Assembly (NCBI GenBank): GCA_034509735.1
Contig: JACGWO010000001.1
Span: forward strand, 29,763,966-29,827,965
Source: Sesamum alatum
Lineage: Eukaryota > Streptophyta > Magnoliopsida > Lamiales > Pedaliaceae
Direction: 5' to 3'
DNA length: 64,000 bases
In this document: positions 1 to 12,352 of the stretch, in pieces
How the letters are laid out: each line of letters starts with the position of its first letter
Numbering within the stretch: position 1 is the stretch's first letter
Translations under genes and position numbers: made by a program
Notes under the pieces: model-generated
Told to the model about the DNA's origin: nothing
The model's input: only the letters and a program-made list of their open reading frames with translations
Database searches by the model: none

Positions 1-156
1 GAGCAAGTACTTATCTTCTGTGATAACAACGGGGCTATATCGCAATCAAAGGAACCTCGATCTCATCACCGATCCAGTTACAACATCTTGACTGCTCAAC
101 ACAAACGTCTAGCATAGTTGTGCAAACACATTAGATAATCTTGACTAATCATATAG
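1..156 (+). pseudogene. copia RNase H C-terminal scrap and scrambled junction
   Basis: The first 80 bases encode the end of a copia RNase H domain (FCDNNGAISQ, then a serine-histidine-rich tail). They match the equivalent part of element A at about 2770-2840. The sequence then jumps into a jumbled stretch in which the 17-base string TAGTTGTGCAAACACAT occurs twice (about 115-131 and 155-171) before the GAG-pre-integrase region begins. Two copia copies therefore appear to be joined here, or one copy has been rearranged. No function is expected. Confidence 0.6.
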
Positions 157-1206
157 TTGTGCAAACACATAGTTGTTGGACCATGCAGTGTCATAACTGA
201 ACACATTCTGCAAAAGTATGATTTAATCATGACTGCTCAATACAAATGTAAATTAGATAATCTTGAGAACGTACAGTTGTTTCATGCAAGGCTAGGTCAC
301 ATCTCTCAAGATATAATCAAAAGATTGGTAGACTCAAATAACCTAGAGGTGGGCGACTTGAGCGATCTACAAACCTGTGAATCCTGCCTGAAAGCGAAAA
401 TGACCAAGAAGCCCTTTGTTGGACAAAGCACACTTACCGCCGGTCTATTGAACTTAGTCCATACAGACGTGTGTGGACCACTAAGTACTCAAGTTAGAGG
501 TTGTTTCTCTTACTACATAACCTTCACCAATGATCACTCACGGTATTGTTATGTTTACCTAGTGAGATACAAGTCTGAAGCTCATGTGAGATTTAAAGAC
601 TTTAAACTTGAAGTTGAGAACCAAACCGGCTGCAAAAATTAAAGTCCTACAGTCAGACCGAGGTGGCGAGTACTTGAGTGGTGAATTTCTCAATTATCTG
701 AAAGAAAATGGTAAAGGCTCCACATGGACACCCCCCAGGATACCTCAGTTGAACGGAGTCTCTGAAAGGAGGAATCAAACCCTATTAGACATGGTTCGAT
801 CCATGATAAGTTTTACCAATTGCCCTTGTCTTTCTGGGGCTAGGTACATGAAATAACAACCAACTTATTAAACATTACGCCATCCAGTGTAGTGGCCCAG
901 ATCCCATATGAGATATGGCACGGCAAGGCTGTGTCCTACAAATACTTAAGAGTGTGGGGTAGCCCTGCATATGTCAAGAGGTTAGTGGGAGACAAGTTAG
1001 AATCAAGATCTAACTTGTGTAGGTTCGTTGGCTATCCAAAGGATTCTTACTTTTACAACCCCTCTGAACAAAAGGTATTTATTTCGAGGAACCAGTGTTC
1101 TTGGAAAAGGATTTTCCATCGGATTCCCAACATGATGATCTACTCCTTGAGGAATCAAGCGAGACACGTCAGTCATCAGTGCCAGGAGCTACAGATGCTA
1201 CGTTAA
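157..1206 (+). pseudogene. copia element A: GAG-pre-integrase and integrase, broken
   Basis: The first open part (157-642) carries the GAG-pre-integrase motif FHARLGHIS and the zinc-binding CESC pair, followed by the integrase core starts HTDVCGP and FTNDHSRY. Near 640 the reading shifts frame into a second piece (608-856) with the integrase motifs SDRGGEYLS and SERRNQTLLDMVRSM. A third piece (892-1206) has the conserved QIPYEIWHGKAVSYKYLRVWGSPAYVKRL-type region; the motif YLRVWGSPAYVKRL can be read directly. Integrase joins retrotransposon cDNA to the host chromosome. At least two frameshifts make this copy a pseudogene. The order integrase before reverse transcriptase identifies Ty1/copia. 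Confidence 0.85.
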
Positions 1207-1337
1207 GAGGCTTTCGGTTAAGTACCCGACGGATTGAGTAGCCTTGCGAGCCTCAACATGTTGGACAACCTCTTCAAGCCCAGCATGTCGAACAGCCTCC
1301 CGAGGAGCCAACCACGGTACCAGAACCACAGTTCCTG

Positions 1338-2328
1338 TTGTGTCTACGCCCACCATTTTCACTAATGTTCCAGTCCTTCGTAGGTCAGCAAGAGTGCCAC
1401 GTCCTCCCGAGAGATATGGTTCTTAGGCATGACAGTCAATTGGAGAATGATCCTAAGACATACGGGGACGCAACGTCGAACATCGACTCAGGAAAGTTGC
1501 TTGAGGCCATGAAAGCCGAAATGGACTCCATGAGCACAAACCAAGTATGGACGCTTGTGGACCCTCCCAAATGTATTAAGCCCGTCGGGTGTAAATGGGC
1601 CTATAAGCGTAAACTTGGCGCTGATGGAGAAGTAACTAGCCTTCAAAGCTAGGCTCGTGTTACACTTAACGACCTAGGGTCGACTTTGAGGATACCTACT
1701 CCCTAGTAGCCATGGCTAAGTCCATTCGGATTATGCTTGCCATAGTTGCATGGTATGACTATGAAATATGGCAGATGGATGTGAAAACGGTGCTCCTTAA
1801 TGCTTTCGTTGAGGAAGAAATCTACATGGATCAGCCAGAAGGATTCACGTTGTTGGAAGAGAGCAGAAAGTTTGTCATCTCCAAAAGTCCATCTATGGCC
1901 TCAAGCAAGCATCTCGAAGTTGGAACATTCATTTTGATGAAGTTATACGGGGATACGATTTCATCAAGAATGAATGTGACCCTTGTGTATACAAGAAGGT
2001 TGGTGGGAGCTCAGTAGTGTTCCTAGTGCTTTATGTGGACGACATTCTGCTCATTGGTAATGATGTTAGAATGTTAGATGACACAAAAGCATGGTTGTCT
2101 ACTCAATTCTCCATGAAGGATTTAGGTGAAGCCTCCTACATTCTAGCCATGAAGATCATCAGGGACAGATCTAAACGAATGTTAGGAATGACCCAAACTT
2201 TGTATATTGAGAAAATCCTGAAAAGATTCAAGATGGATAACTCTAAACAAGGTTTCCTTCCCTTGAGACATGGGATCAAGTTATCCAAGAACCAGTCTCC
2301 CAAGACTGGTGAGGAGCTTGCGAAATGA
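1338..2328 (+). pseudogene. copia element A: reverse transcriptase, broken
   Basis: Pieces of a Ty1/copia reverse transcriptase (RVT_2 type) can be read in order. They are WTLVDPPKCIKPVGCKWAYK (1338-1652), MAKSIRIMLAIVAWYDYEIW followed by the catalytic-region motif QMDVKTVLLNAF (1712-2017), and VLYVDDILLIGND, the YVDD active-site motif (from 2017). The pieces lie in different frames with stops between them; for example a stop follows VTSLQS near 1652. The enzyme would copy element RNA into cDNA, but this copy cannot make a full protein. The sequence is closely similar to the reverse transcriptase of element B on the other strand, so A, B and D belong to one family. Confidence 0.87.
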
Positions 2329-2960
2329 AAGACATCCCCTATGCTTCCGCTGTAGGCAACATCCAGTATGTCATCACTCTATTGGGCCTAACGTTGCTTA
2401 CGCTTTTAGTGTAACCAACATATATCAGTCCTATGCAGGTGAGGCACATTGGATTGCAGTCAAGAGTATCCTTAAGTACCTAAGGAGGACTAAGGATATG
2501 TTCTTGGTCTATGGTGGCAGAGAGTTGATATTGGAAGGTTTTAGCGACAATAGCTTTCAGTCAGATGATGACGATGCCAAATCTCAGTTAGGCTATGTGT
2601 TCAAACTTAATGGTGGAGTGGTAGCTTGGAAAAGTTCGAAGCAAGATACCACAACCGATTCCACCACTGAAGCTAAATACATAGCGGCTTCAGAAGCTGC
2701 CAAGGAAGCGATTTGGATGAGAAACTACATCCAAGAGTTGGGTGTGGTGCCTAGCATTATCGAGCCATTAGTTATCTTTTGTGATAACAATGGGGCTATA
2801 TCTCAAGCAAACGAACCAAGATCTCATCACGATCCAAGCACATACTTAGATGCTACCACCTATTGAGGGAGATGGTGGGAAGAGATGACGTTCAGATGGA
2901 CCAAGTTAGCTCAACAGATGATACAACGGATCCTTTGACAAAGCCCATATCACAGATCAC
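2329..2960 (+). pseudogene. copia element A: RNase H region
   Basis: The reading frame from about 2400 to 2866 holds the copia RNase H domain: AHWIAVKSILKYLRRTKDM, VVAWKSSKQDTTTDSTTEAK, AIWMRNYIQELG and the terminal FCDNNGAI. RNase H removes the RNA strand during reverse transcription. The domain is joined to the reverse transcriptase piece through a frameshift around 2330. The last recognisable codons (about 2880-2960, ending in the DPLTK-like sequence before the polypurine tract) are also shifted. The downstream order of polypurine tract then LTR is intact. Confidence 0.85.
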
Positions 2961-3016
2961 TCACACACAACATCTCGATAAGATGGGTTTGAGGCGTATG
3001 GGTGATTGGCTTTAGG

Positions 3017-3029
3017 TCAAGTGGGAGAT
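3017..3029 (+). other. polypurine tract of copia element A
   Basis: GTCAAGTGGGAGAT lies immediately before the LTR start TGTTATAATAGG. The same tract followed by TGTTAGAATAG is found on the other strand at 25798 (element B) and 19021 (element C). It is the second-strand primer site for reverse transcription. Confidence 0.85.
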
Positions 3030-3189
3030 TGTTATAATAGGTGACCATGAAGCTAATCTAATTAGGCTTATGTAACCTATTTCTAGCATCATGGTGTAAA
3101 TAAATTCAATCTGAATAAAAGTGATGTTCAGTTACGGCATTTGTACTTTGATTGTGTTCACTTACTGTTCAATATCTGTGACTACGCAA
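3030..3189 (+). mobile_element. copia element A 3' LTR, truncated
   Basis: The LTR starts TGTTATAATAGGTGACCATG right after the polypurine tract. Its first 150 or so bases resemble the start of the other LTRs in this window, for example the reverse complement of 40860-41008. At 3190 the sequence switches to the end of an LTR in the opposite orientation, so only about 160 bp of roughly 2 kb remain. Confidence 0.8.
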
Positions 3190-4360
3190 TGATACAATCA
3201 GGTACGGCCCGGGAACGCAACGGAAGCGTAACAACGTGAATTCAAAGCATAATTTAAAACGGCTTCAAAGGGGTGTTCCCTTTGAAGTTCCTGGGCATTT
3301 GGTGTATGCCAAAGCATAAATAAAAGAGAAGAAGAATACTGGACATGTGGCTAAAAGGATATGAACAAAAATACATGAAAACGTAAAGAAAACCAACCTT
3401 TGATCATAACACGTAGAACTGGTACATGCGTTGTTCTCTTTCCCGTTTCTCCTTCCGTTGAGGATCCAAATTAGAATCCCTCTAATTTGTCCACACCACA
3501 CTATAGAATAGTTTTCTAATCTATTGCTAGATAGAAATAGAGAAGTGAAGAAGAAAAACTTCCAAAACAACACTATTGATTAGTGCTTTTGGTATGTTTT
3601 AGTTCAAATATTTCCAAAAGGTATGAACACAAGAAGGAGATTTTTTCCAGAGATTTTTGGAGAGTTTTTGCTGGAAATATCGTGCAAAACCAAGGCCATA
3701 CAAGTTATGTGAATGGTTTTGTATATATAGAGTTCTTGAATTCAAAATTCAACTTCTATAGTTAACTTCCAAAGCAACCTACATACACTCACCACTATCC
3801 ACACAACCATGCACCTTTATAGCAAATAAACCACCCACCAAACCATATAAAGGCTGGTCACATGTGCCTCACATGTGAAGGATTTTAATCCTCCTTCACT
3901 TGATATAAATTGTATTTTTCCATGGACTAGGACTACTAGTCTTGGACTTTTATTTAATTTAATTAAATTAAGTCCAAACAAAGTCCATTGGGCATTAATT
4001 AACCCAATTAATCTCAATCAAATTGAAGCCCATAAGTTTATTTAATCCAATTAAATAAACATAAGTCCGAACTGTAATTAATTGATTCAATCAATTAATT
4101 AATCCAAACCCGATAAATTAATCCAATTAATTTAAAGGTTCTAAGTCCAAAAATTAGCTAATCCAATTAATTAATTTTTGACCATCCATCAAATGGATTT
4201 CTCAATAAATGATCCAATCATTTATTTTTTTCTCTTTGAATTAGTTTAATCCGATTGAATTAATTCGCTTTTTTTAGAATTAATTCCTAATTAATTCTAC
4301 CAATTCCATAGTGATTTGTGTGTGACTCTTTAGGTTCACCCTCAGCTAGACTTAGGCTTG
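3190..4360 (-). mobile_element. LTR1, left LTR of the minus-strand copia compound (interrupted)
   Basis: On the plus strand it begins TGATACAATCAGGTACGG, followed by CGGGAACG. This corresponds to LTR3 at 34785 (TGAAGGAAAGTGGATCGG, CGGGAACG) with almost the same spacing. It runs through the shared LTR block with TTTAGGTTCACCCTCAGCTA and stops at 4360, where gypsy element G begins. A short remnant of the same LTR (ATGTTGGCGTGAACATTTAG) reappears at about 12325-12352 on the far side of G. The flanking base quintet at 3185-3189 (CGCAA) does not match the right flank of LTR3. No credible gene was seen; the short open frames here have no recognisable domain. Confidence 0.75.
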
Positions 4361-5934
4361 TGTAGCACCCCCTATAGCATTACGCTTTAATACCACTAAT
4401 TATAATACATCCTCCATAATTAATCCATTACCAGAAATTTATATTAAAAACAATAAATCTCGAAATACAAAATTCAATAATAAAAAAAAAATCTAATATA
4501 TGTAGTTATGTAGCTAGAGATCTCAACGCAAAATGTCAGTGTGCTGACCCACCTAATAAAACTGACAATACGGTTTATGATCCAATTCAGCTAGTCACTG
4601 TGACTTATGTCCTGAAAAATATATGGCAAGGAATGAGTTGCCTACTCAATAAGTATAACTAGTTAGCTTATATATATAACAATCAAGTATACCAACACAA
4701 ATATTTATATTTATATATATATATATATATAACCAGACAAAATAACCAGTCATTTACAACTAAGTATACAACTTTAAGTACATACATATCCATATATATA
4801 TATATATAAGTCCAATTAACTATATTTACCTCAAATCCCAAAACGATTACGTTAATAGGAGTTGTTCAACCCTCTACTTTATCCTCTTGTCCTATTAAAG
4901 GTTATAATGTGGATAATCAATATATCGAAAATATTGTAAATTTAACTAAAATATTAAGATAATATTCATAACGTTTTCTATCAATCTTTTAATATTTCAT
5001 TTATATTAAAATTCAAACCTCCGTCCTTTTTTTCGTCTAAATAACTAGACATTATAAGCTTTCTCGATATATATCTAATTTATTAATTAACTCATAAGAA
5101 TTTATTTTATCAAACCCCTTATATTTCATAATTACCATTCTCGACAGCATCCCTAAATTAAATTATGACGAAAATCTCATATTATAATAAATATAATATT
5201 TCTCAAATACAGTTTTCTAATATTCCTCAAATATAATTTTTTTTAATATTTCCATTAATTTTGCCAATTCTTCACTATTATAATAATTATTTAGACACTA
5301 GTACATTCAATTATGTATTTGGTTAATAAACCCTGTTAAATTAGCAAATCAATTATAATTGTTTAATCTAATAGATTAAATAATTTTAATTATTGATAAT
5401 AATATCCTCATTCCAATTAAACATATACCCGAACACTAATTTATATAAATACTCAAATTCATAAAATTTTCGATTAAATAGTAAATCAGATTGTACAAAA
5501 ATATATTTAATAAATGCACTAATCAAATAACATAATTGAATAATTTAATAATAATTAAAATAAAATACTTACCTTACTGTGTTGAAATGTTCGTGTGTGT
5601 GTGTGTGTTTATGTGTTTGTGTGTGTGATTATGTGTTGTGTGTGTGTTGTATGTGTTGTACGTGCGTGTGTTGTGATTTTTAAAAGGATGGGTGCGCCAT
5701 CTTTTTCTTTTTTTTTTTGATTTTATTAAACCTTTTCAAAATACCAATTATATCCCTCCTAATTTTTTTAATTAATATAATTAATTCCCAAATATTTTAT
5801 AAAGCTCCAATCAACTCCGTTCAAGTTTTAATATGATCAAAATTTAATATATAATTTATTTACTAATTAACTAAATTTCTTAAATAATTATTGATTAATC
5901 TCATAATTATATATAAAAATTTGTTGATGTTACA
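4361..5934 (-). mobile_element. Ty3/gypsy element G, 3' LTR
   Basis: The plus strand reads TGTAGCACC at 4361 and GATGTTACA ending at 5934, giving an LTR of 1574 bp with TG..CA ends. It is followed by the minus-strand polypurine tract. The first part is nearly identical to 10552-12324. Relative to that copy it lacks about 690 bp after the AGTTAGCTTATATATAT site near 4665. It contains a TA-repeat tract near 4713 and a GT-rich microsatellite at about 5593-5670. Confidence 0.85.
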
Positions 5935-5935
5935 A

Positions 5936-5953
5936 TTCTCCCCTCTTAATAAA
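5936..5953 (-). other. polypurine tract of gypsy element G
   Basis: On the minus strand AAGAGGGGAGAA lies directly upstream of the LTR start TGTAACATC. This gives the element's 3' end and its minus-strand orientation. Confidence 0.8.
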
Positions 5954-8900
5954 AATTTCATCCCCGAAATTTAATGAACATATTCATTTCACGAAATAAA
6001 TAGAGGGACTTCTGTTTCATAGATTTCTCAACTTCCCAAGTGACTTTTTTTTTTTTTAAGAATGATGACTCCACTTTAATTTCAACATTGATATCTAGAT
6101 GTTTCTTAATCTCTTTGTAGTATTATCCAAGCTTCCTACTAGTTATTTTACATACATTAATTCCTCTGAAATTTTCATATTCGGTTCATGCACAACTTGG
6201 CTATAAATAGATCGGGATTGTTGTAGCATTCAAACATGTAATACATCATGTTTCTGTGATAATTCTACTGATGGTGCTGATCGCTACACTAGTGGTCCAA
6301 TCTTTCTGTAATTTTTGTACGGGCCAATATACCTCTGACTTAATTTCCTTATTTACCAAATCCCAAGATTCCTTTCTAGGGTCTACCTTTAGAAAAGCTT
6401 TCTCACCTATCTTATACTTGACCTCTCTTTGGTGTTTATCAAAGTAATATTTTTTCTATCAATCTTATGCTATTTTCAAATACTTCTTAACCATTTGTGT
6501 ATGGTCTATAATTTCTTATACCAATTCAAAATCTACTAGGGGTTGTAATCCCTTAACATCCCTCCATACTTGGCATCAATATCTCGTAAAACGACTTCCT
6601 ATATGGCCATACTAATGCTATAATGGATATCTATCATTATATGTAAATCCCATCAGTGGTATGGGGTCACCCAAATTTTTCCTTAAACTCCATTGTACAA
6701 GCTCTCATCAAATCTTCTAGGGCCTGAATTGTCCTTTCTAATTGTCCACGTATTTGAGGATGAATACTATACTGAAATGTAACTTAATTCCTAATGCCTT
6801 TTGTAAAATCTCAAAATATGAAATAGATGATCTCTATCAGACACTATAAAAATAGGCACACTATATAATCTTACGATGTTAAGAAATATAACTTAACTAA
6901 ATTTCTTCAAAGAATCACCTTATCGTATAGGTAAGCAATGAACTGATTTTGTCAGTCGACTATCCAAAATTACACAAACAATATCATGTTTTCTTAATGT
7001 ATGTGGTAACCCAATGATAAATATCATAATGATATTTTCCTATTTCCATTCAAATATAGACATAGGTTGAAACTTATCTGCTAGTGCTTGATGCTCTATT
7101 CATAACCGTCAATACCTCATCTGTCACATAAGTTCATTTCCACGTATTAAACACACTATTGCTCCAAAGACTTCCTATGTTCAACCAAACTTTTAACATT
7201 GACACAACAGTATAGGGACCTATATCAACATAAATCACGGATATGATTTCTAGAGTCAATACTTTAGTTGTAGTAAATCGCATACTAGTCGGCCGCGTAG
7301 CAGTGATGTATAACAATCTAGTACTGAAAAGCCTAAAAGCCCCAAAATAACTTAAGCTTTCAAACCACTCCTCTAATCCACTATTCCTCTACTAGATAAC
7401 AAGTCAAGCGTTTAGTCACAAATTCTACCACCATCTCTTTTTTTTTGTTTTTCCCGTCTGCCATCAGTCAGGTCTTAAAATTCCAATACATTTTTCTTTA
7501 CAATACTAGGATGCATCACATAAGGTGCATTATAGGCTTCCTGCATGATCTCCTCATGTAACCCCTCTACATGTGGTACACAAACTCACATCCTTTTCTC
7601 AATCACTCCATCAGTCCTTATTAAAAGTTTAGCTTCTTACCCTGGTCTATTTCCTCTAACATCTGGAATAAAAAGGATCCAACTAAACCGTAATAATTCT
7701 ATCATTAAGTATTTTTACCAACCGTCAAGAGTCAAGTTATTCTTCTCAACACATAAAAGCAACAAGTACGGCCCATTATCGAAGTGTACTAATCTAGTTC
7801 CAATGTATGATAATAATGTTATACACAACCAAATTCACTTCATGATTTTCTCTCTCATACCCCAAGATTTGTCCATGAATAAGGATTCCATTAGTTACCT
7901 CTAAAATTAACATCTGTTTTTCTTATATCTCATCAATATAATTCCACCAAAATTATCATCACTAAACCCAAATATCCCTCATATAATTTAACTTTAGAAA
8001 TTTATTGAGCACCAATAATGTCATCTCATCTGTCTAATAGATGCTCCGAAGTTTGAGTCATCTCGTAAGACATCCTAATAATATTACTTTCGCAATATTA
8101 GTCTGTAACCCATAAATCCTAAGACAACCATTATAAATTGACCAATTCTATTGATGGTTACTAATATCTAAACTTTGTCAGAGAATCACTACCATGCTTA
8201 TTATATAAGTTCCTTCCCAAATATCAAATATAGTATGTCTCCAAAGTTCCTTATAAATTGAGAACCAATAGCAAATCAGACTTTTAATAGTGTCACAACC
8301 TAAGGAAAACTACCACAACAAGACTAGTGATTTTTTTTTTCTCGAATTAGTATTCCAATTATAGTAAACCATGTATTGATTGATCACCCAACAGTGGTTC
8401 ATCACATATTAGCATTAAAAAGATCCAAAAATCCCATAATAAATGAAGTTTCTAAACCTCTACTCTGATTCAGGTGTTAACTTACAACCTTAGGTCCAGA
8501 AATCTTATCCTAGTACCGCTAAGACGGTAGCTAGCTTGAATTGCAAAGTTGCTATACAAATCCGTTACATGATCAACCTCTAACTTCACATTCATTGGTA
8601 TTATTTCTAATAATGATATTACCTTAAGACTTCCCGAATTAGCTAAAAAGTGATTGAACTTTCCTACTCAAGGCATCCGCTACTACATTTGTCTTCCAAA
8701 GTTGGTAAACGGTAGTATAATCATAATTGTTTAATAATTCTATCCATTTTCTTTGTCTTAAATTCCTCCATATGCGTCAAAACGTACTTAAAACTCTTAT
8801 GATCATTGAAAATCCAAAATCATTTCGCAAATAAATAGTGTCTCCAAATCTTCAATTAATGTATATTCGTTGCTAGCTCCAAATCATGAGTAGGTAATTT

Positions 8901-10534
8901 AACTAGTCGCCTCCTTAGTTGACAAGATCCATAAGAAATCACCTTCCTATTTTGTACTAATACACATCCTAAACTTTATTGCAAAGCATCTGTATACATC
9001 ATGTATCCACCACCACCAGATAGTAGAACTAAAGTCAGAGTTGATGTTAATGTTTTCTTTAACTAATCAAAACTTAGTTGATACTACTCAATCTAATGAA
9101 AAGGCACCCATTTCCTTAATACCTTTGCCAACGGACCAACAATCATGGAGAAACCCTCAATAAATCACCTATAATATATCCCAACTAGTCCTAAGAAACT
9201 TCGAACTTCAGTCTCATATTTCTGTATTCTCCATTCCCTAATAGCCTTCACCTTTATAAGGTTAAACCTAACCCCATCTTCAGGTACATCAAGTCTTAGA
9301 AAACTACATAATTCATCCAAAAGTTACACCTATTTAACTTAGCGTACAATTCCTCTTTCAAGATCTAAACCACTATTTTCGAATGTCGTTTAGAATCTCC
9401 CCTATTCCTCGAATATTCAAAGATATCATCTATAATACTACCACAAATTGACCCAAGCTCTCTTGACATTAATGTTTGATTCATCAATGCCGTAAACACC
9501 ATTACTGCCTTCCTTAACCTGAAAGTTATTTCTAAACCTCATAACGACCATAATGAGTGTGAAGCCTATTTTAAGTATATCCTTCTATACTATCATTAAT
9601 TACCAATAACCTGGCCTCAGATCAACCTTAGAAAATATGGTTGCTCTTTTCAACTCGCCTAACAAATCATCAATTCCCAGTATTGAGTATTTACTCTTCA
9701 TTGTAACCTAAGTTAGTTGGCTATAATCAGTACACTATCTTATACTATTATTCTTATTTTTCACGAACAACACTAGCATTCCCTTTAGTAAAGTACTCCG
9801 TCTACTGAGTTCATCTCTAATACTTCTCCTATTTGTTTATGAAACTCCTATGATTTTACTAGAGCTAATCTATGTGGCGCAATCGAAATAGTTAATGTCC
9901 CAAGAATAGTCTCTATTTTAGAATCTACTTCTTGATAAAGAGGTAGCCCAAGTAATTTCTCAGTAAATCTCAGGGATTTCTTGAAATATTAAAACACCTA
10001 ATGCAACAGAACTAACTATCATAGTATCATGTAAATTAGCGAGATACGCCTCAGACCCTTCATTAATTAAATTTAAGACAGTCACACATATATTAAACAA
10101 TTAGGTATAACTTTCTCTTCTCCACAATCGTCGTACTCATTTACCTATTGACTTCTACTACCACTTTCTTTGTTTAACAGTCAACAATTGCATGTATACG
10201 AGATAATCATTTCATTCCCAAAATAACGTCAAAACTCTCTAAAGTTTATCACAACTAAATCACACATAGTATAACACCATTCACTACCAATAGGCCAAAT
10301 CTTACTAAGTATTAACTAGTATAACCCCACCAAGCAAGCACATCTACACATATGTCAGACTTTAATGGTTCTATATCACCATATACAAAGTCTAATGGCT
10401 CATTCGGGTCAGCAGTGTGTTCACCGGACATTCCATCCTATATGAAACTCAAATTCACTCTTAGGTTCATTATATACGTTTTAAGTATTCAATAATACTA
10501 TTCTTCACAAATTATTCCGTTGAATCTAATCCCT
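5954..10534 (-). pseudogene. Ty3/gypsy element G internal region, decayed gag-pol
   Basis: No long reading frame survives, but translated minus-strand pieces show a gypsy polyprotein. From about 9740 down to 9600 there is a reverse transcriptase stretch ending KATIFSKVDLRPGYW-like (IDDLLGELKRATIFSKVDL). Just downstream is the expected GFTLIMVVMRF equivalent of the YGHYEFLVMPFG region. From about 6785 to 6660 an integrase stretch reads FQYSIHPQIRGQLERTIQAL. From about 6410 to 6310 a post-integrase stretch reads IGEKAFLKVDPRKE. Reverse transcriptase before integrase marks Ty3/gypsy rather than copia. The last stretch resembles the region before the chromodomain of chromoviruses, but lineage assignment is tentative. 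The coding region is heavily mutated and not expected to be expressed. Confidence 0.8.
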
Positions 10535-10546
10535 GCTCTGATACCA
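10535..10546 (-). other. primer binding site of gypsy element G (initiator tRNA-Met type)
   Basis: The minus strand reads TGGTATCAGAGC, the usual primer site complementary to the 3' end of plant initiator tRNA-Met. It lies 5 bases inside the LTR edge at 10552. Confidence 0.88.
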
Positions 10547-10551
10547 CCCAA

Positions 10552-11575
10552 TGTAGCACCCCCATAGCATTACGCTTTAATACCACTAATTATAATACAT
10601 CCTCCATAATTAACCCATTACCAGAAATTTATATTAAAAGCAATAAATCTCAAAATACAAAATTCAATAGTAAAAAAAAAATCTAATATCTGTAGTTATG
10701 TAGCTAGAGATCTCAACCCAAAATGTCACTGCTGACCCACCTAATAAGACTGACAACATGGTTTATGATCCAATTCAGCTAGTCACTGTGACTTATGTCC
10801 TGAAAAATATATGGCAAGGAATGAGTTGCCTACTCAATAAGTATAACTAGTTAGCTTATATATATATACACAAACACATGCGCACTAGGAAAAATTCTAT
10901 ACAATTGATACTAACCAACAATCATTATTCATACCATTACCACAGAATCACAAAATAACCGATACCAATAATCATTAGATTAATACACAATATAATGTAC
11001 TCAAAATTATTGTTTATTTTGTAGGACCCTGCTTACCCATCTGGAGTGCATCACTCAATGGTCTTTGCCGGCAATCATCACCTCCATCACTATATCCCAT
11101 TTTTTTATTCTCGATATCACACAACACACAACTCGTATGATACTCCATCATCAATGATACCACACAGCACACAACTCGTATGATATCTCCTCACCAATCA
11201 TATCACACAGCACACAGCGCGTATGATATGTCACATCATCTCTATTGATTAATGACAGCATACAGCTCGTCATTAATCACATCATCATAAGCCATTGCAG
11301 TATGCCCCCCCAATTAGGTAAGCCATCTCTTTATCTCAATCCACACAACAACATCATCAACTTCAACATCCAGTTTCATTCAACAATTGATTCCCCACTA
11401 ATAACATTCTCATTCAGTTTCATTCAACAATCAAATATATGATTTCACAACCATTCATTTGACTTTCGTACAACACCACCACAAATAAACACATAATAAC
11501 ACATTTCACAAATCAATTACGTAGCCAGACAAACAACCAATAATTAACAATCAAGTATACCAACACAAATATTTA

Positions 11576-11610
<35 letters not shown>

Positions 11611-12324
11611 CCCAGACAAAATAACCAGTCATTTACAACTAAGTATACAACTTTAAGTACATACATATCCATATATATATATATATAAGTCCAATTAACT
11701 ATACTTACCTCAAATCCCAAAACGATTACGTTAATAGGAGGAGTTGTTCAACCCTCTACTTTATCCTCTTGTCCTATTAAAGGTTATAATGTGGATAATC
11801 AATATATCAAAAATATCGTAAATTCTAACTAAAATATTAAGATAGTATTCGTACCTTTTTGTATCAATCTTTTAATATTTCATTTATATTGAAATTCAAA
11901 TCCCCATCCCTTTTTTTCGTCTAAATAACTAGACATTATAAGCTTTCTCGATATATATGTAATTTATCAATTAACTCATAAGAATTTATTTTATCAAACC
12001 CCTTATATTTTATAATTACCATTCTCGACAGCATCCCTAAATTAAATTATTATGAAAATATCATATTCTTTTATAATAAATATAATATTTCTCAAATTCA
12101 GTTTGCTAATATTCCTCAAATATAATTTTTTCTAATATTTTCATTAATTTTGCCAATTCTTTACTATTATAATAATTATTTAAACACTAGTACATTCTAT
12201 TATGTATTTGGTTAATAAACCTCAATTATAACTGTTAAATCTAATAGATTAAATAATTTTAATTATTGGTAATAATATCCTCATTCCAATTAAACATATA
12301 TCCGAACACTAATTTATATAAATA
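10552..12324 (-). mobile_element. Ty3/gypsy element G, 5' LTR, truncated at its outer end
   Basis: It starts TGTAGCACC like the 3' LTR and follows that LTR closely up to AATTTATATAAATA at 12324. The counterpart of 5453-5934 (about 480 bp, the LTR start) is missing. It has about 690 bp (roughly 10870-11555) that the 3' LTR lacks, including the short tandem repeats at 11115-11240 and an AT microsatellite at 11581-11608. No protein gene was seen in it. Confidence 0.85.
11115..11240. repeat. short tandem repeats in the gypsy LTR
   Basis: Three consecutive copies share a core of the form CACACAGCACACAACTCGTATGATA, spaced about 45 bases apart; a fourth degenerate copy with CAGCTCGTCATTAAT follows. 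The same array, reverse-complemented, lies at about 38030-38155. Confidence 0.75.
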
Positions 12325-12352
12325 GGTGCATGTTGGCGTGAACATTTAGGCT
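12325..12352 (-). mobile_element. remnant of LTR1 at a deletion junction
   Basis: ATGTTGGCGTGAACATTTAG matches an internal LTR segment seen intact at 18104 and 36072. It is wedged between the truncated gypsy LTR and the middle of a copia reverse transcriptase. One or two deletions removed the outer end of G's LTR, the rest of LTR1, and the RNase H half of element D. Confidence 0.75.

Noticed and set aside
11115..11240. Spaced direct repeats that superficially resemble a CRISPR array
   Set aside because: Only three or four imperfect units inside a gypsy LTR of a plant genome, with spacers that are themselves similar and no cas genes.
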